In this document: positions 12,101 through 24,600 of the stretch, piece after piece | How positions within the stretch are numbered: position 1 is the first letter of the stretch | Layout: each line of letters begins with the position of its first letter | NCBI GenBank assembly: GCA_001949185.1 | Contig: BDGG01000006.1 | Span: 478,827-542,826, forward strand | Length of the DNA stretch: 64,000 nt | Direction: 5' to 3' | Origin: Ramazzottius varieornatus | Lineage: Eukaryota > Tardigrada > Eutardigrada > Parachela > Ramazzottiidae | Notes under the pieces: model-generated | Seen by the model: only the letters and a program-made list of their open reading frames with translations | The model's database searches: none | What the model was told of the DNA's origin: nothing | Program-made: the position numbers and the translations under genes

Positions 12101-14762
12101 AAAAGAAGGTAGGCGGGAAGGAACAGGTATTCAACAAGTGGTTTCGCCACCGACATCTCATCTACCAATCACAAAAGCAGATAGCGCAACCAATATCATC
12201 ATATTCCGTGTCACGTCAAGAATTATACGAGCCGTACTGTGGTACTAACTTAAGAAGGAAAGCACGCCATGTAGCAAGAGCGCGGCACATTGGTTCCTCG
12301 AGCTCGTTCGCCGTCGCTGGCGGACACCTGCCCTCCATACTGGCCAATCTGCTCTGCAGGCTGACGTCATGCAAAATGCACTTATCCCACTATCCGTGTT
12401 TTACCAGTGACTGGATAATTATAATGATTTCGTACGGAACTGTTGACCCCTCACATGACACGACCCTTCGTAATGAAAGAAGGAAGACACCTTCCGCTGC
12501 GAGCTTTGGAAAGAAAACAATCAATATCGAGGACATCCGTGGTGAAGTCACAGAATCAGATTAGCGTTCCCGTTTTTCTTCTGCTGAGTTTCCGGTTGCA
12601 ATTTTCGGCATTAATTTTTTCTACACTGTTTTTAATTTCACAATAGGTGCTCATACTAAAGCATTTGTGGCCATTCCGTGTCCACGGATAATGCTTTTGT
12701 TAGAATTCTGGGGCCAAAGTCCAGACTGGATGAAAGGATAAAACTACTGTGATGGTTTCAGCGGATGTCGGTGGAGGGACGGAGGTGTAAAGGGAGGATA
12801 GATGGTGTCAGGTTGTGCTGAGCAGTAGGCGTCGGACTCCATCGGAATGGATCCATCCGGCCACGTGGCCAGACACGACCTGTCTCATTCACAGTACATG
12901 ACGCCCGTCAGCCGCCGATAATTATCGTGTCAGGAAAACCGACCAGCACCAACAGTCTAGTGCTGCCACCTAGAGTGGTCAACCGTATTCCACTTGCTTG
13001 AGAATTCCATCTCGACATTTTACAAGAAGACACCCGTATGCCAGCTTGTGTCAGTGTACATCTTGGCACGAGCTAGGCGTGGGCTACAAGGGGGCAACAC
13101 AATATACGCTTGTACATTCTGTCACTGACGGTGACAGCCTCCTTTCTCCTGCCCTGTAATTGTCAAAACTGCACCGCTCCCCAGGTAGATAATAAATAAT
13201 GTTCAACTTGAACAACCCCGTTCTTGGCATCAAAGTATCGTCGGAATTGGTCAAGAGCAAAGATGCCATTCTGCCTACGCTGCCTCATCTTAGAGCTGTC
13301 TACACCAGAAATTTAAATCTCGCACTAAACTTTCTCATCATATGCTTTTTCTTACCACGGCCTTTTTCCAGGAGAATCTTCTGGTTCCTCGTACCAATAC
13401 AAAAATTAATATTCCACGAGAGACATGCGAACCACGGAGGCAGAGTAAAATAACACAGGTCTATATATCAGGAAAATTGATCAGCCGGGAAAATTTCTGG
13501 ATTCCATTGCAGCCATCAAAGAGGAATATCCAGCCAACGTAGACGATAGACAGCTACAAAATTCAAAGTATCCAAAAGGCATATCCAGCAAGCAAGCCAT
13601 AAACAAGATGTTTACAAACTGCAGCCGTGCAACAAGTGATGTGGATCAACAAGTGTTGCCTTCATCCATTGGGTCCCTCAATCATCTCTGGTACCCGTGC
13701 AGCTATACACTTCAGGCAGAACGAAGGGAGAGAACACACGTCGCTCAAAATAGCTCAAGAGCGATAGCAGCTGCATCATGCATCGCTTGCTCACTCCAAC
13801 CTGCCTTTGTTTGGCCTGAGAATATTCAACCATGAGAAAAAACTGGAAGGTTATGACGAGCGATAATGAAAGCTATGTTGTTCGATAAGGGGAGAACCTG
13901 AACGATGAAACGCTACAGTTTCTTCTTGGCCGGCCTCTGTTTTTTCATCTGTGCTATGTCTGCTTTGGTTCGCTATTTCGCGGCAGAAGAGCCCAGACAC
14001 AGACAAGCACCATGGCCTGGCCTTGTTATTTTAAACTGTAGCCGCGGCTTATCACTTCGATGGATTGCTATCTTAATTGGCAGCAGAAATATGCAGACTT
14101 TCTCATCGTTGGACTTAGCTCGATAACGCGGCAAAAGAAGAAGTGAGCGCAACGTGGAAAAAGTCGACACGTGAAGCGCAGTGGTAAATTCCTTTAACGA
14201 ACCCAAAATCAGCTGGAAATTTCAAGGTTTTCTGGAAAGTCGTCTGCGCGGTGTTTAAACGCTACAAAGTGTACAGTTTTATCCTCGGTTACCATCAAGC
14301 GGTCTATCTTATTACGTAACGCACGCGCATTTTTCCTCATTGAATAATATAATGCACCTCTCACTTCACGTCGGCAACAGCGTAAAAAAATACCCCCCGA
14401 TATGGAAAAATTCGAAGCAAAATCCGATGGCAGGCTTGTCAAAATCCGATGGAACGCCTTGTCAGATTTACACCTTCGCATTTCCTATGTCGTTCATCTA
14501 TTTTGATTTTGATGGAGGATCTGGGGGGTTTGCCTAAAGGTGTGCTTGTTTTCACCTTGAACATGTCGGAGTAGTCATTATAGTTGAAGTCCATGTAGCG
14601 GATGGGGTCAATGTCAAAGTTGGTCCAGGAGTCGGCGATGCGGTCAAGGTCGAAGGGCGAAGCGTGGTTGGGCCAGGAGGGCCAGTTGGACAAGGAAGGA
14701 AAGATGCCCTCTTCCTTAATGTCCATCCCTGCGGCAGATGGCGCCATCCAGCTGGGCATCAT
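6176..14762 (-). CDS. LIN-29/Rotund/Squeeze-type C2H2 zinc-finger transcription factor, 6 exons
   Basis: Exons on the minus strand: 14762-14556, 10495-10435, 10220-10027, 7543-7324, 7232-6918, 6630-6176, giving 483 residues with every phase matching. Six C2H2 fingers span about residues 149-315: CKMC...H, then YKCQQC, YHCEVC, YKCPQPNC, FKCNSC and HICHFC. Linker and finger blocks such as FANSSYLSQHMRIH and AFSQLSNLQSHSRCHQ are diagnostic of the nematode LIN-29, fly Rotund/Squeeze and vertebrate ZNF362/ZNF384 group. These are sequence-specific nuclear regulators of developmental timing and cell identity. Finger 1 is split by the 2.5-kb intron 7544-10026. The N-terminus is acidic and Met-rich, and the tail is rich in Tyr, Asn and Pro. 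An in-frame TGA lies just upstream of the two starting ATGs, supporting the start, although further non-coding exons or alternative first exons cannot be excluded. Confidence 0.9.
6785..6885. repeat. Diverged hairpin repeat in the last intron of the LIN-29-type gene
   Basis: TTAGTGCGCCACTAAC pairs with GTTTAGTGGCGCACCAG, followed by a further GAGTGCGCCACC. The arms here read inside out relative to most copies. It lies in intron 6631-6917. Confidence 0.5.
8349..8379. repeat. Perfect short hairpin
   Basis: TTTTTCCCGATAA and TTATCGGGAAAAA form inverted arms around a few T residues, directly before the 11-bp tandem repeat. Confidence 0.7.
8390..8444. repeat. Five copies of an 11-bp tandem repeat
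   Basis: The unit GGGGAAACGAT is repeated five times head to tail with one variant (GGAGAAACGAT in the third copy). It is a minisatellite within an intron. Confidence 0.85.
10496..14555. other. Long intron 1 of the LIN-29-type gene
   Basis: A 4.1-kb intron between the exon ending MFK and the 61-nt exon starting NAINNYKLN. I recognise no coding exon, RNA gene or transposon with clear ends inside it. Confidence 0.5.
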
Positions 14763-17700
14763 CGCCCCTCAGCCAGAGGGCGCCACGCTCGATGACAAGG
14801 GCGGAAGGGAAAGGAAAGACCTGCACTAGCCAAAAAGGTCTTCCCTGCCGTCACCCACCTTTCCCGAAGCTAGTCCTCCAGCCAGTTTCCTCTGTGTCGT
14901 AAGGGAATTAGATGTACACCTGCAAGGGCGGCAAGCATCTCCCGGCAGCAGTTATCCAAGTGCTGACTTGAGCATTCTTCTTCGTACTAGACGGTCTTCC
15001 GTCTTCATTTTCAAATTTGGATTTTTGGAAGCGAGTGTTATAAGTCAGAAGAAGGGTCACTTTGAGACTCATTTACCTACCATAGGTTCAGGTGTCGTCG
15101 ACAGAAAAATCAGAAAAAGTTCTACTTTGAGATTCATCTAGCCACAAATGGAACAGATTTACATCTTAGTGGAAGCTAGAAGCTTTTAAAGATATGGCTA
15201 GTTAAATAATCGCGGAGCAGAGCACTGGGAAAATCGTAGGAAACTATCGAAAATTCCTTGTGGGTTCTGAATCAAAAGGATTAAAACTCTTTTCGGCTCT
15301 GAACCAAAATTTTGTTTTGGTTCTGAATTAAAACTTTAGTTGGCGTCAGCGATGCATTCAAACAGCTTTATCGAAATCTTTGCGTGCTATAAATATTCCG
15401 TATTAGTTTTGTCCAAATATTTTGTCTACGCTGGTGTCTCCGTTTTATGAGATGATTATCCGAAGGACAGGAAGTGCATAACCGAGCTGAAATGTCAAAC
15501 CCGGAAGAAGTTTGCGGGGATCTCTCAGTCACGGTCTTGAGCAGGACTCGGCGGGCACCAGCAAAACCGAGAGAGTTTTCGCCTTACCACTACCAAGTGC
15601 ACGCTCTCCGTTATTGCAGTAGGTCTTGGCAATATAAAAAGATTCAGTTCACTTCCAGACTTACGTCTTGTATTTCTAAATATTTACAAGGTGTTTTTTT
15701 TAACAAATCCAAAGATTTAGTTTTCGGAATGCAAATATTGAATTCTCTTGATTAGGTTGATCCTATAAATCATTTACATTTGTCGGTTTGTCTATTCAGG
15801 AAATTGGAAATGTAATTGCCGTAAATATCAAGTTGATATATACAAGTCAAAAAGGTTAATCAGAGTGTATAAATATCCGATTTGGCTGTACTGTACTGTT
15901 AGGCCTGTTGTGTCGTCGTTTCCGGCCGATTATGCGCTTGCTGGATAATTAATCAGGTCGAGCATGTAACAGTGCGGCTTCTTCAAGGTCGACACAGGCC
16001 CGAAAAAAGGGGAAATATACCAATGTAGGATATCACGGCCCAACGTTAATCGCTCCACTCCCGATCAATACTCAACGGCCTTCTTCAACGTTTTTTCCAC
16101 CCAACAAGGCTAAACACGTCGACACAGAGACAAATCACTGCCAGCAGAAAGCAGCAAGACGAGATGCGATATGATGCCGATGAAGAAGGAAAAGATAGTC
16201 GCGATGAAGGAAAAAAGGTGTTAAACGATATACTTTGCAATGTATAGGCTTCCCTGCTTTTTTCACACGCTAATCGTCGCCGCAATCAGTGTGGGCGCAT
16301 GCGCAACATCCAACGATAAAAGACAAAAAGCCACCGCAATTGATCAATTATCAATTATGGACAAAGATGGAAGAGGGAAAAAGACGGCAACTAATATTCA
16401 AGAGAAAGTAAACGATGAGGATTCACAGCACCGGAATAAAAAGTGGAGCGGGCCGCCGATGCACAACCTTGCAATAGCTTCGTGGATGCTCGGCGGCCTG
16501 CTTGTCTACGGTAGAGGCCGTTGGAGAGGCTTGTCGTCTGGCAGGAAGAAGAAAAGACGCGGGGCAGGAAGAAGGAGAGCGGAGGGGAGTTGCGTTGATG
16601 CCTTCAGGAGCAAATCCTGTTTGGTGTACATTCATAGTCGATTTGCCGCAGTGCCAAGGTCTCGACTTCCCCCCCCCCCCCAGCTAGTGACCCTGATCCC
16701 GCCCAGCTTTCCCCCGTAGTAGTACCCAGTGTACAACTGGTACGTTTTGTCCCGGAATGAGGATTTTGAGCGTACTTCCCCTCTTGAGAGTTTTTCCACG
16801 GGTTGGTTGTAAGGCAGCAACACAGGATGTCCCGCTTTGCACTGCTTCGGCCGGATTTAGTTCGGCAAAGGGAGGAATGACAAGAAGGTGCTGTGGGTTG
16901 CTTAGATCGCCTGGCTTTGTGAGGTTCTGGATTCTAGGCGGAGGCAGCCATGGACAAGAGTGTCTGTCGAGTGTTGTCTTGCCATTCTGAAGATGTGGAA
17001 TGTCCACACAGTGGATACTGTACATACAGTCCTTTACTGCTCTCGGGAAGCAAGCCTTGTCAGCCTGGTCGTCTTGGTCAACAATGTAAATGGTGGCAAG
17101 GGAGAAAAAATAACAATATTACGTGAGCGGCCATGATAGGCTTGTTTGGCAAAGCCCTTGGCGTCTTCCACAACTTCCGCCCCGTTTTTGTACCCCCACC
17201 AGACGGCACTCGACGTCTCCAATAACAATGCACCTCGCACTGACGTCATTCAACTTGTTACACAAGTCATTTTGACTCTTTGTAATCCATCTCGACTTTC
17301 CCACAGCAACTAAGGGATAATTATATTACTTTCAGGAATGTCTGTAGGAAATTTGCTGGGAATATTTTGACAATTTTCCGATTTATTATTACGGTATTCA
17401 GGCGACGAACGGCTTTGCCTGTACTTTTAAAAATGTAAGTTGACTGCCATGCATCAGTATTTCAAAAGTTTCATTTTTCTGGAATGTGGTCAAAAGTCTT
17501 GACCGCAGTCGGTACATCGAATTGTGCTTTGAAGTTTCGCGGCAAAACTTGAAATTGCCGGGGAGGCAGTCTGTGGAGAGTTTTGCTGCAAACTCTGTGA
17601 AGCGGAAGTGGGTCTACTCTGGCCGTCTGCTTAGTGTGATATAATGCATTTATGAGCGATGTATAGGATGTTGGACAACAAGTGTCCAAGCTGTTTCCGC

Positions 17701-18490
17701 TCATAAGACCAATCAATTAGATATGCATTCAGGCAGCAGCGGGGCACATTACGGCTTTTTTCCCCCCTCAAGAGTCCACCACTGTGCTGCCCGTCCAGTC
17801 TCTTTTGCCGCTCTGCCCTTCAAACATCTCAAGCTGGCTCCTTATGGAAATGCACTGCTTGTTTGGCGTTCGGCAAAAAGGCCGCTGCATTATGTGATTA
17901 GCGACACAAGATCGGCCAAACTCGTCTGTAGATCTGAATGCCGATGTAGCCCCAGTTAATCGGCGGGGTTGTCAGCCCGCGTCTTTTCATGTCGCTCTTA
18001 AAGAACACCATGTCATGCCCGACTATATGACAGGCACTTCAAGGCCAGCTTCAGCTTTCTTCTGCCGCCTTCTTTTCTTACACAAGCTACCCCCAACCGG
18101 CCATTCTTCAAAGAGGAACAGTAATGATAGTGTGAATAACAGCTTTGTATGAATTTGATCGATGGAGATGAATTTTCAATTTTAGGGCCAAGACGTGGGG
18201 TATAGGCCTGCTGATGGGGGTGGTTACGGGCCAGACAGCCAGACTTCACTTGGCAAACTTCTACTAATCTCCCAGACAAAGTCGCACATCAGCGCTTGCC
18301 ACTGTCAAAGATCCCACGGAATGATGTATCAAAAACAGCCACAACTGGTTTTTTTCCGCGCACCCCACAGGGTGGCGCCTATCAGTACAGTTAGGTTCAG
18401 GCTGGTGGAAGCTCCTGGCACCAAGACTGCTTCGTGTAAAATTGAGGGAAATGTCTGTACATTTCAACATATTTGGCTCTCAGTTTGATA
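14763..18490. other. Gene-poor stretch upstream of the LIN-29-type gene
   Basis: It probably holds the promoter and 5' UTR of the minus-strand zinc-finger gene. Several open frames of 60-160 codons exist (for example 16240-16719), but none shows a known domain or a consistent exon chain. A C run lies at about 16671-16680. Confidence 0.45.
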
Positions 18491-19122
18491 CACTGAGCCC
18501 CATACAGAAAGTATTTGTCCACCCTAGATTTTCATCCAAAATTCATAACTTCCTTCACTTTCACGCGATTTTGATAATTCGAACGTCTTTGTAAAGACCA
18601 GAGTTTCATCTTTCCGACCACGTGACTTTTTTTTGACGAAATTAGCAAATCAACTGGCTGTATGCAACCCTACTAACCTCAAAATACCCTTGTTTTCGGC
18701 TCCGTCTTGCGAAAGTCATACAGTAGCTAGCANNNNNNNNNNNNNNNNNNNNNNNNNNNNNNNNNNNNNNNNNNNNNNNNNNCCGGCGAGTAAACGAGAA
18801 TCTTCTTACAGAGCTCCGAAAAATTGTCACATGGACTTGTTCGAAAGCCCGATGTTGACCCCATGTCACGATTACAAGCGCGTTCTGCTAGCCACTGTCT
18901 GACTTTCGCAAGACGGAGCCGAAAACAAGGGTATTTTGAGGTTAGTAGGGTTGCATACAGCCAGTTGATTTGCTAATTTCGTCAAAAAAAAGTCACGTGG
19001 TCGGAAAGATGAAACTCTGGTCTTTACAAAGACGTTCGAATTATCAAAATCGCGTGAAAGTGAAGGAAGTTATGAATTTTGGATGAAAATCTAGGGTGGA
19101 CAAATACTTATGGGGCTCAGTG
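18491..19122. mobile_element. Tc1/mariner-type palindromic MITE with long arms
   Basis: Inverted arms of about 240 nt (18491-18732 and 18886-19122) meet around a 50-N gap. The ends read CACTGAGCCCCATA, flanked by TA on each side, the duplication made by Tc1/mariner transposases. The left arm has a 5-nt insertion relative to the right and there are scattered mismatches, so the arms are related copies and not an exact assembly echo. No transposase reading frame is visible. Confidence 0.85.
18733..18782. other. Assembly gap (50 N)
   Basis: Run of N at the centre of the Tc1-type palindrome. Confidence 0.95.
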
Positions 19123-21636
19123 TACTATGCTGAAAATAACGTTGCTGGATTCTTCCCAGACTTTCGGTCCGTCATGATAGACTCTGTAGAAAAGGGACAC
19201 ATTGGTCTTGGTGACGTGTGAAAATCTGTCGTGCTATTAAGGCTTCACCGCTGAAACCGCTTCCTAGAACGAGATACAAGTATCAAAATTAATTTAAAAC
19301 TCTTTTTGTGGTTTTGAAGAGGCCATGTCGTGTTAGGTACAGTAGCACGCTACACTATTTCGGAGAACTACATTGGTGACTAGATTGTAGTAGAGTTTAA
19401 CGAGGGTAATTGTAGGGATGAGCTTATCCGGGTTAGGTTGGAGAACCCTACGACCGGAAGATGGTCACCGGCACATTTGACGGTAATGATAGTGGGCAAA
19501 TGTCGGCTCTATGTCGGTGGAAGCAGACATAGGGTCGAGACCTTCGCGACATGCAAGCAGCCTTCGCAGGCACGAGGGGAACTGCGGGAAAGGAGGTGGA
19601 TGGAGCAGTGACAGTCGCCTAATTTGAATAGGGTGTTGCATGTCTGCGGAAATCCCCGGTGGCATCCGGCTGGGGCCTGCCTTGTCTGGCTGCACACTGA
19701 GGTGGACAATTAATTTAGCCGGGACCTTGTGGCCTTACAACAGCAGCTTCATTAAACATTTGCGGCGGCGGCAAAAAGTGCGCTGAAGTAGGCAACTCTT
19801 CCCAAAGAGAATGGCGTGACGATCGGAAATTGAATTGGGGGGACACGTTGCATTATGGTATGAGCATATTTGTGTCAGATGGACAGTTTTTGACAATGCA
19901 TGTCAGACTCGGCCACAGTCTGCGTCACTTCGATTAGGGCGGTCAAAGGAAAAAAGTAGGCGCCTGACTTTGGCTTGTAGATGTGGAGGGGTAACTGGGG
20001 CTAAACGCAATGAAGTCCTTGGAGAATCGCCCATCCTCTGCGCGCTAGAGTACCAGCTTACTTCTTGCCATTCGCCCGAAATTAAACTAATTGACGAAAA
20101 AGCCACTCTCGGCTGCAGAAACAAAACGTAGTATGAGAGGGTCTTGATGCTCAGGCGGCACGCGTCCTTGCAAAAGAATGGAACTAGAGGTCAGAATTCA
20201 AACCAGTACCGCTACAATGCCAAATAATTTCAGACAATACCTCAATGATTTTTTTAATACGAAACAATCAAAAACATCGTAGCAATATACCTTGATTATG
20301 TCCGACGAACTGTTTCCGCTTTACTTCTGCGAGAAAAAGTACCGTACCCAACTTTGGTTACTGGATCTGACAAAATGAACTGAGAATCCGCGTGGAAATG
20401 TGTTTGTCTATATACTGAGCTGTAATTTTTCTAGAAACATTAAGTCTCGTATTTTGAAGTAATTGAAAATAAGAAACGCTACTTTTGAAGTCATAAAACC
20501 ATGTCGTTTTTTACGATAGATCGGCGCTTTTACAGCCCTGATATATGATGCATGTGATATGCCAATTGTAATGAATGCGTAATTTCCGTTTTATTGGCAG
20601 GGTAATGTTTTGCCCTCCCAGAGCTCATATCCATGTGATCGTAAATTTTTCTACAGTGGAAACTTTAACGACCGCCTGCCGACAAGGCGAGATGGCCAGA
20701 AAAGGAGGCAAATCCGTGCTAGTGTTGCCCCAGCACTTAGGGATGATCCGGTCTTCGCTAACAAGGCAAGACAAATGGCGCTCAAGGGCTTTCGCCAATC
20801 GTACATCGGATCATCCTTGCATGAGGCGAATCTCCCTGATGGAACAGCAGCAGCAGTAGTTATGTGTCGGCCAGACTTGTGAAGGACCCGTCGAGAAGTA
20901 GGCGACCTTGGCACAGCAAGCCGATCGATAAGACTTTTTTCGACGGGACTTCTTTCCGACGCTGCGTGCCACCCAGACGCTTTTCGCGGGACCTTGCGTG
21001 AGCTCGAACAATTCCACCGGGCTCTTACGTACACTGGAAAATCTCGTATACCGAACTCAATCATCCAAGAGTAATGGTTGAGCTGTTGAACTGCCAGTGT
21101 TACTGATTGTTTTACGAGATTCGTCTGGATTCTCCGGAGAGGTTGACAACTCAGCTGGCCGGAAAAACCACGAAACTTCGTTAGTGCACAGATCCAAACA
21201 TATTCTTTTCTTATGAACGTGCACAATGGAAGAGAAGAAGAACCAGCTCTGACTCCTACAGATTTTTTATGATCAACATAAATCATATTACGATCATATA
21301 AACCCAATGTTAGACAAGTGGTCAACCAGTCAAACTTCAGTCAAGACTTTATGGGCCGGAAGCTACGAACAATGTGTAAGACGTCAGGAAGCCACCAGCG
21401 AACGCTGTGTGTGAGTGGCACGTCATGTCAGCTGCGTTTGTTTCTTTGTGCACAATATGGTTCAAGAAACCAAAACAACTCTTCAGGCCACCAGGCCAGG
21501 GAAATCAGTGTGCTGTGGTGTCTTCCTGCGAGAATTTGTTCTTCGGAGAGTGAATGCTCCTCCAGTTGTGGTCCAGCTCACCCTGTCAAGGATGGTAGAT
21601 CTGTGGCAGATATAAGAAAGAGCACACTGACGGAAG
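19123..21636. other. Spacer upstream of PACS, with one coding-like frame
   Basis: Mostly without recognisable features. At 20657-20882 on the plus strand a pyrimidine tract and ACAG acceptor are followed by an open frame containing KARQMALKGFRQSYIGSSLHE. It could be the last exon of a small gene, but I find no partner exon and no family. A 224-codon frame on the opposite strand across the same bases has no recognisable features. Confidence 0.35.
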
Positions 21637-24600
21637 ATGCCGTTGGGGAAGGGATTGTTCGAGGAGATGGCTGCTGGCATGTCGGGCAGCGAGCGTGAAC
21701 GTCCCAAGATGCATCTGGGGGGCGGAGGCAAACCCATCCCCATGAAACTCTTTGCCATCGGAGACACCGACCGGACACCTCCCTACTGCTCCAATAGGTA
21801 CGACTATGATTTTTCCACCTTCGCCAACGAACCATGCACTTGTATCCATATGGCATCCTTCCCTTCTAGTTGTATTCGCCCTCTTCGTTACAACATTACC
21901 CTAGTGGTTGATTGCTGATTGATTATGGTGTTGAGTGTGTGGTTGGCCGTCCATTGATTGTTGATATTGCAGGATTTGCACAGCGAGGTTGATCCGGCTG
22001 GTCATTATGCGCCCGCTGGAAGAAGGCTTGCAAACTGTCACGCTCGCCATTAAAATGCAGGTTGGTATGACTCCTATGACATCTCCATGAACTTCTGCTC
22101 TACTTGAGCGATGGATTTAGGGATCGAAACGGACACTGCGGTCTTCGGAGATCGACGTAGGGCTGATGGGAACGCTGGACTGCGAACTCGACTTGTCCTT
22201 ATCGCTTCAGGTAACAAAAATCGAAGAAAAATCTGCGAGGTCGGTGAACACACTCAGCAAGGGAGATTTGCCAAGTGGCGCTCCTGTTCAGTGTTGGCTG
22301 AAGGCGTGCGCCACTTGGGCAACTTGACCAGGTTGTCTTTTTCCAAGTGGTACAAGCTTGTAGCCAGTAATACTGAGAAAGTGCGCCACTTGAGAAGATA
22401 TCTTGACGAGTTTGTTTTGCCCAGCTCCCAGTTCCTTCTTCGTGAATAAATTTCAAAACTATTTTCTTTGCCTTTCAGTATCCACATTACTTGAAGAGGA
22501 GGACGAACCATCTGTACATTATGCTGCAAAGAAGAAAACGGTACAAGAATCGGCGGATTTTGGGATACAAGACGCTGGCTGTTGGCGTCATCGACATGAC
22601 CGATGTAAGAAAACATTGGGCTAAGTTCGGCATGACTTTTCAGTCTCCTCTTTGCGTTATGGCAGGTTCTTCAAAGATCTTTCGATCAAGATTTGCCCAT
22701 GTATGCCAGTCCGAAGGACAAGGCGACCATCGTGGCGCGGGTCAGCGTAGTGTCGATTGCGACGCAACCTGTCAACTTATCCAACGGCAAAGAAATGCTG
22801 GAAGACGGTACTTAGTCAAAAAAGATTATGTAGGAAATTGTCGTCAAAGTGCATCATCTTCAAACGTCACAGATGACCCTATGAAAATACAATCCGGCAG
22901 ACTAACGGTCCTTACAGTAGACTGTTTTTGTCTTCGGCAGAGAATAGTTCGGACGACGATGAATTTACCTCGGAGATGTCGGACAGTGAGGGTGACGTGG
23001 TGGGTGACGTGGTGGGTGACGACGCTGCGACACACGGTGAAGGTGGCAGTAAACCTCGGAGGAAGCGCAGTGAAAGCGGAAGACACCATCACTTAAGCCA
23101 AGTCAATTTCAAACAGAAATTCATCTCCCTTCTTCGCAAGTTCAAACAGTCCGAATCCGTAAGCTCAATAACAACTGTTCCACATTTGATTCTCTTTAGG
23201 GTTGGGGATATTTGGATATTTTTTTGTCTTTTAGGGCTTCGATGCGGAGATTCCCGAGCTGGAAGCCCACGACAAGGAAGTCTTGGATGACGAACTGTTG
23301 GACGAGCTGGAGTTTGACAGCGACAGTGGACCAGAGTTCTTCGACAATATCAGCTTGCAGTCGACACCTCGACCACATCTCAGGTGAAAATTTCAAATTA
23401 ACCCGATATTTCATACCCGACAAGTAAATTCGGCAAGACTGTTTTCCCAAGGGGCGCACGTCGTCAGTGCTTCGGGCGGAAAGGTGCGCCACTTGAGAAA
23501 AACTCGATAAAAGTGTTCTTCCCAGTGGCGCACGTCTCTAACGTTATAAGCTGTATCTGGGCGCCACTTGGAAAAACTCGACAATGGTGTCGACCTAAGT
23601 GGCGCGTGCTTTCGGTATTTTGAGCTGAAAACGTGCGCCACTTGAGGAAACGGTGTTGTCGACTTTCTTTGCCGAGCTCCCGTTTAGCGATGCCCAATGT
23701 CAGAATTTTTTCCAACTTTGTAGTCCGTACTTCAAACCTGGACGCTCGACATCGACACTGTTGGTGCCGGAGCGCGGGGGACTCGAAAAGTCTTCCATCG
23801 AACGGAGCACGGATGAAGGCTCTCGAAACAACTCAGACAGTCACCCGGTACGAATCTTTCGGAAAATTTTTTCCGCCATAAAAAAAAACTCAAGGCAAGG
23901 AGCGAATGAAAATAAGTGCGTGTGGTAGGAAACGATGACGGATGAAGATGCGTCGACACTTCGGGGTGAGGAACTCAAGTCAGAGGCGAAGCGCAAGAGA
24001 GCTGTCCTGCTCCGTGAGACCTCCTTGTCAGTTCGAGACAAGCCCGATAAAGAGGTGCGGGACAAGGCCGAAAAGAAGTTGGAAAGCGTCAGTCAGGAGC
24101 GGAAGTTGGTTAACCGTGATGTGGCGTTCCGAATGGGCATTACTGAACCGGGCTATAAAATCAACCAGTCCATCCCCGTCGAAGCTTCGGTAAGCAGAAC
24201 ATTCAGCTTGGCCGTCGCCATGCTGTCAATAATATTCGCTCCTACGAACGGTTTCCTTTCGTTTTTCTAGCCACGAAAAGCAGTGACCGACCAGTTGAAC
24301 CAAGCCTTTCCCTCACCGGACGAAGACCTCCCGCAGAACATCATCCTGGTCAACGGCAACCATCCACTTGGCCAGGTACGTTTTCTACCGCAGCCTGCCT
24401 AATTCTGGTGTATTGATAATTTCGAAAAAATGACATGGGGTAGCTGGATAACAAGACGTCCAATCGTTGTCTCAAGTGACGCACGCTTTCAGTTATTGAC
24501 ACGGCCAACACACGCCACTTGTGTGAAGATCTCGGACGTTTCGTTTGCCGACCAAGCAGTTACTTTCTCAATGGGACAATAAATTTTTTTCAGATGCTGC

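Noticed and set aside
16240-16719. A secreted-protein-like frame starting with a hydrophobic segment
   Set aside because: After the first 20 residues the sequence is low-complexity and Arg/Lys/Gly-rich next to a poly-C tract, and no exon structure supports it.
20651-21325. A 224-codon open frame on the minus strand
   Set aside because: Composition is that of an antisense shadow, rich in Arg, Ser and Cys without domain blocks or splice context. I give slightly more weight to the shorter plus-strand frame across it, and neither is convincing.
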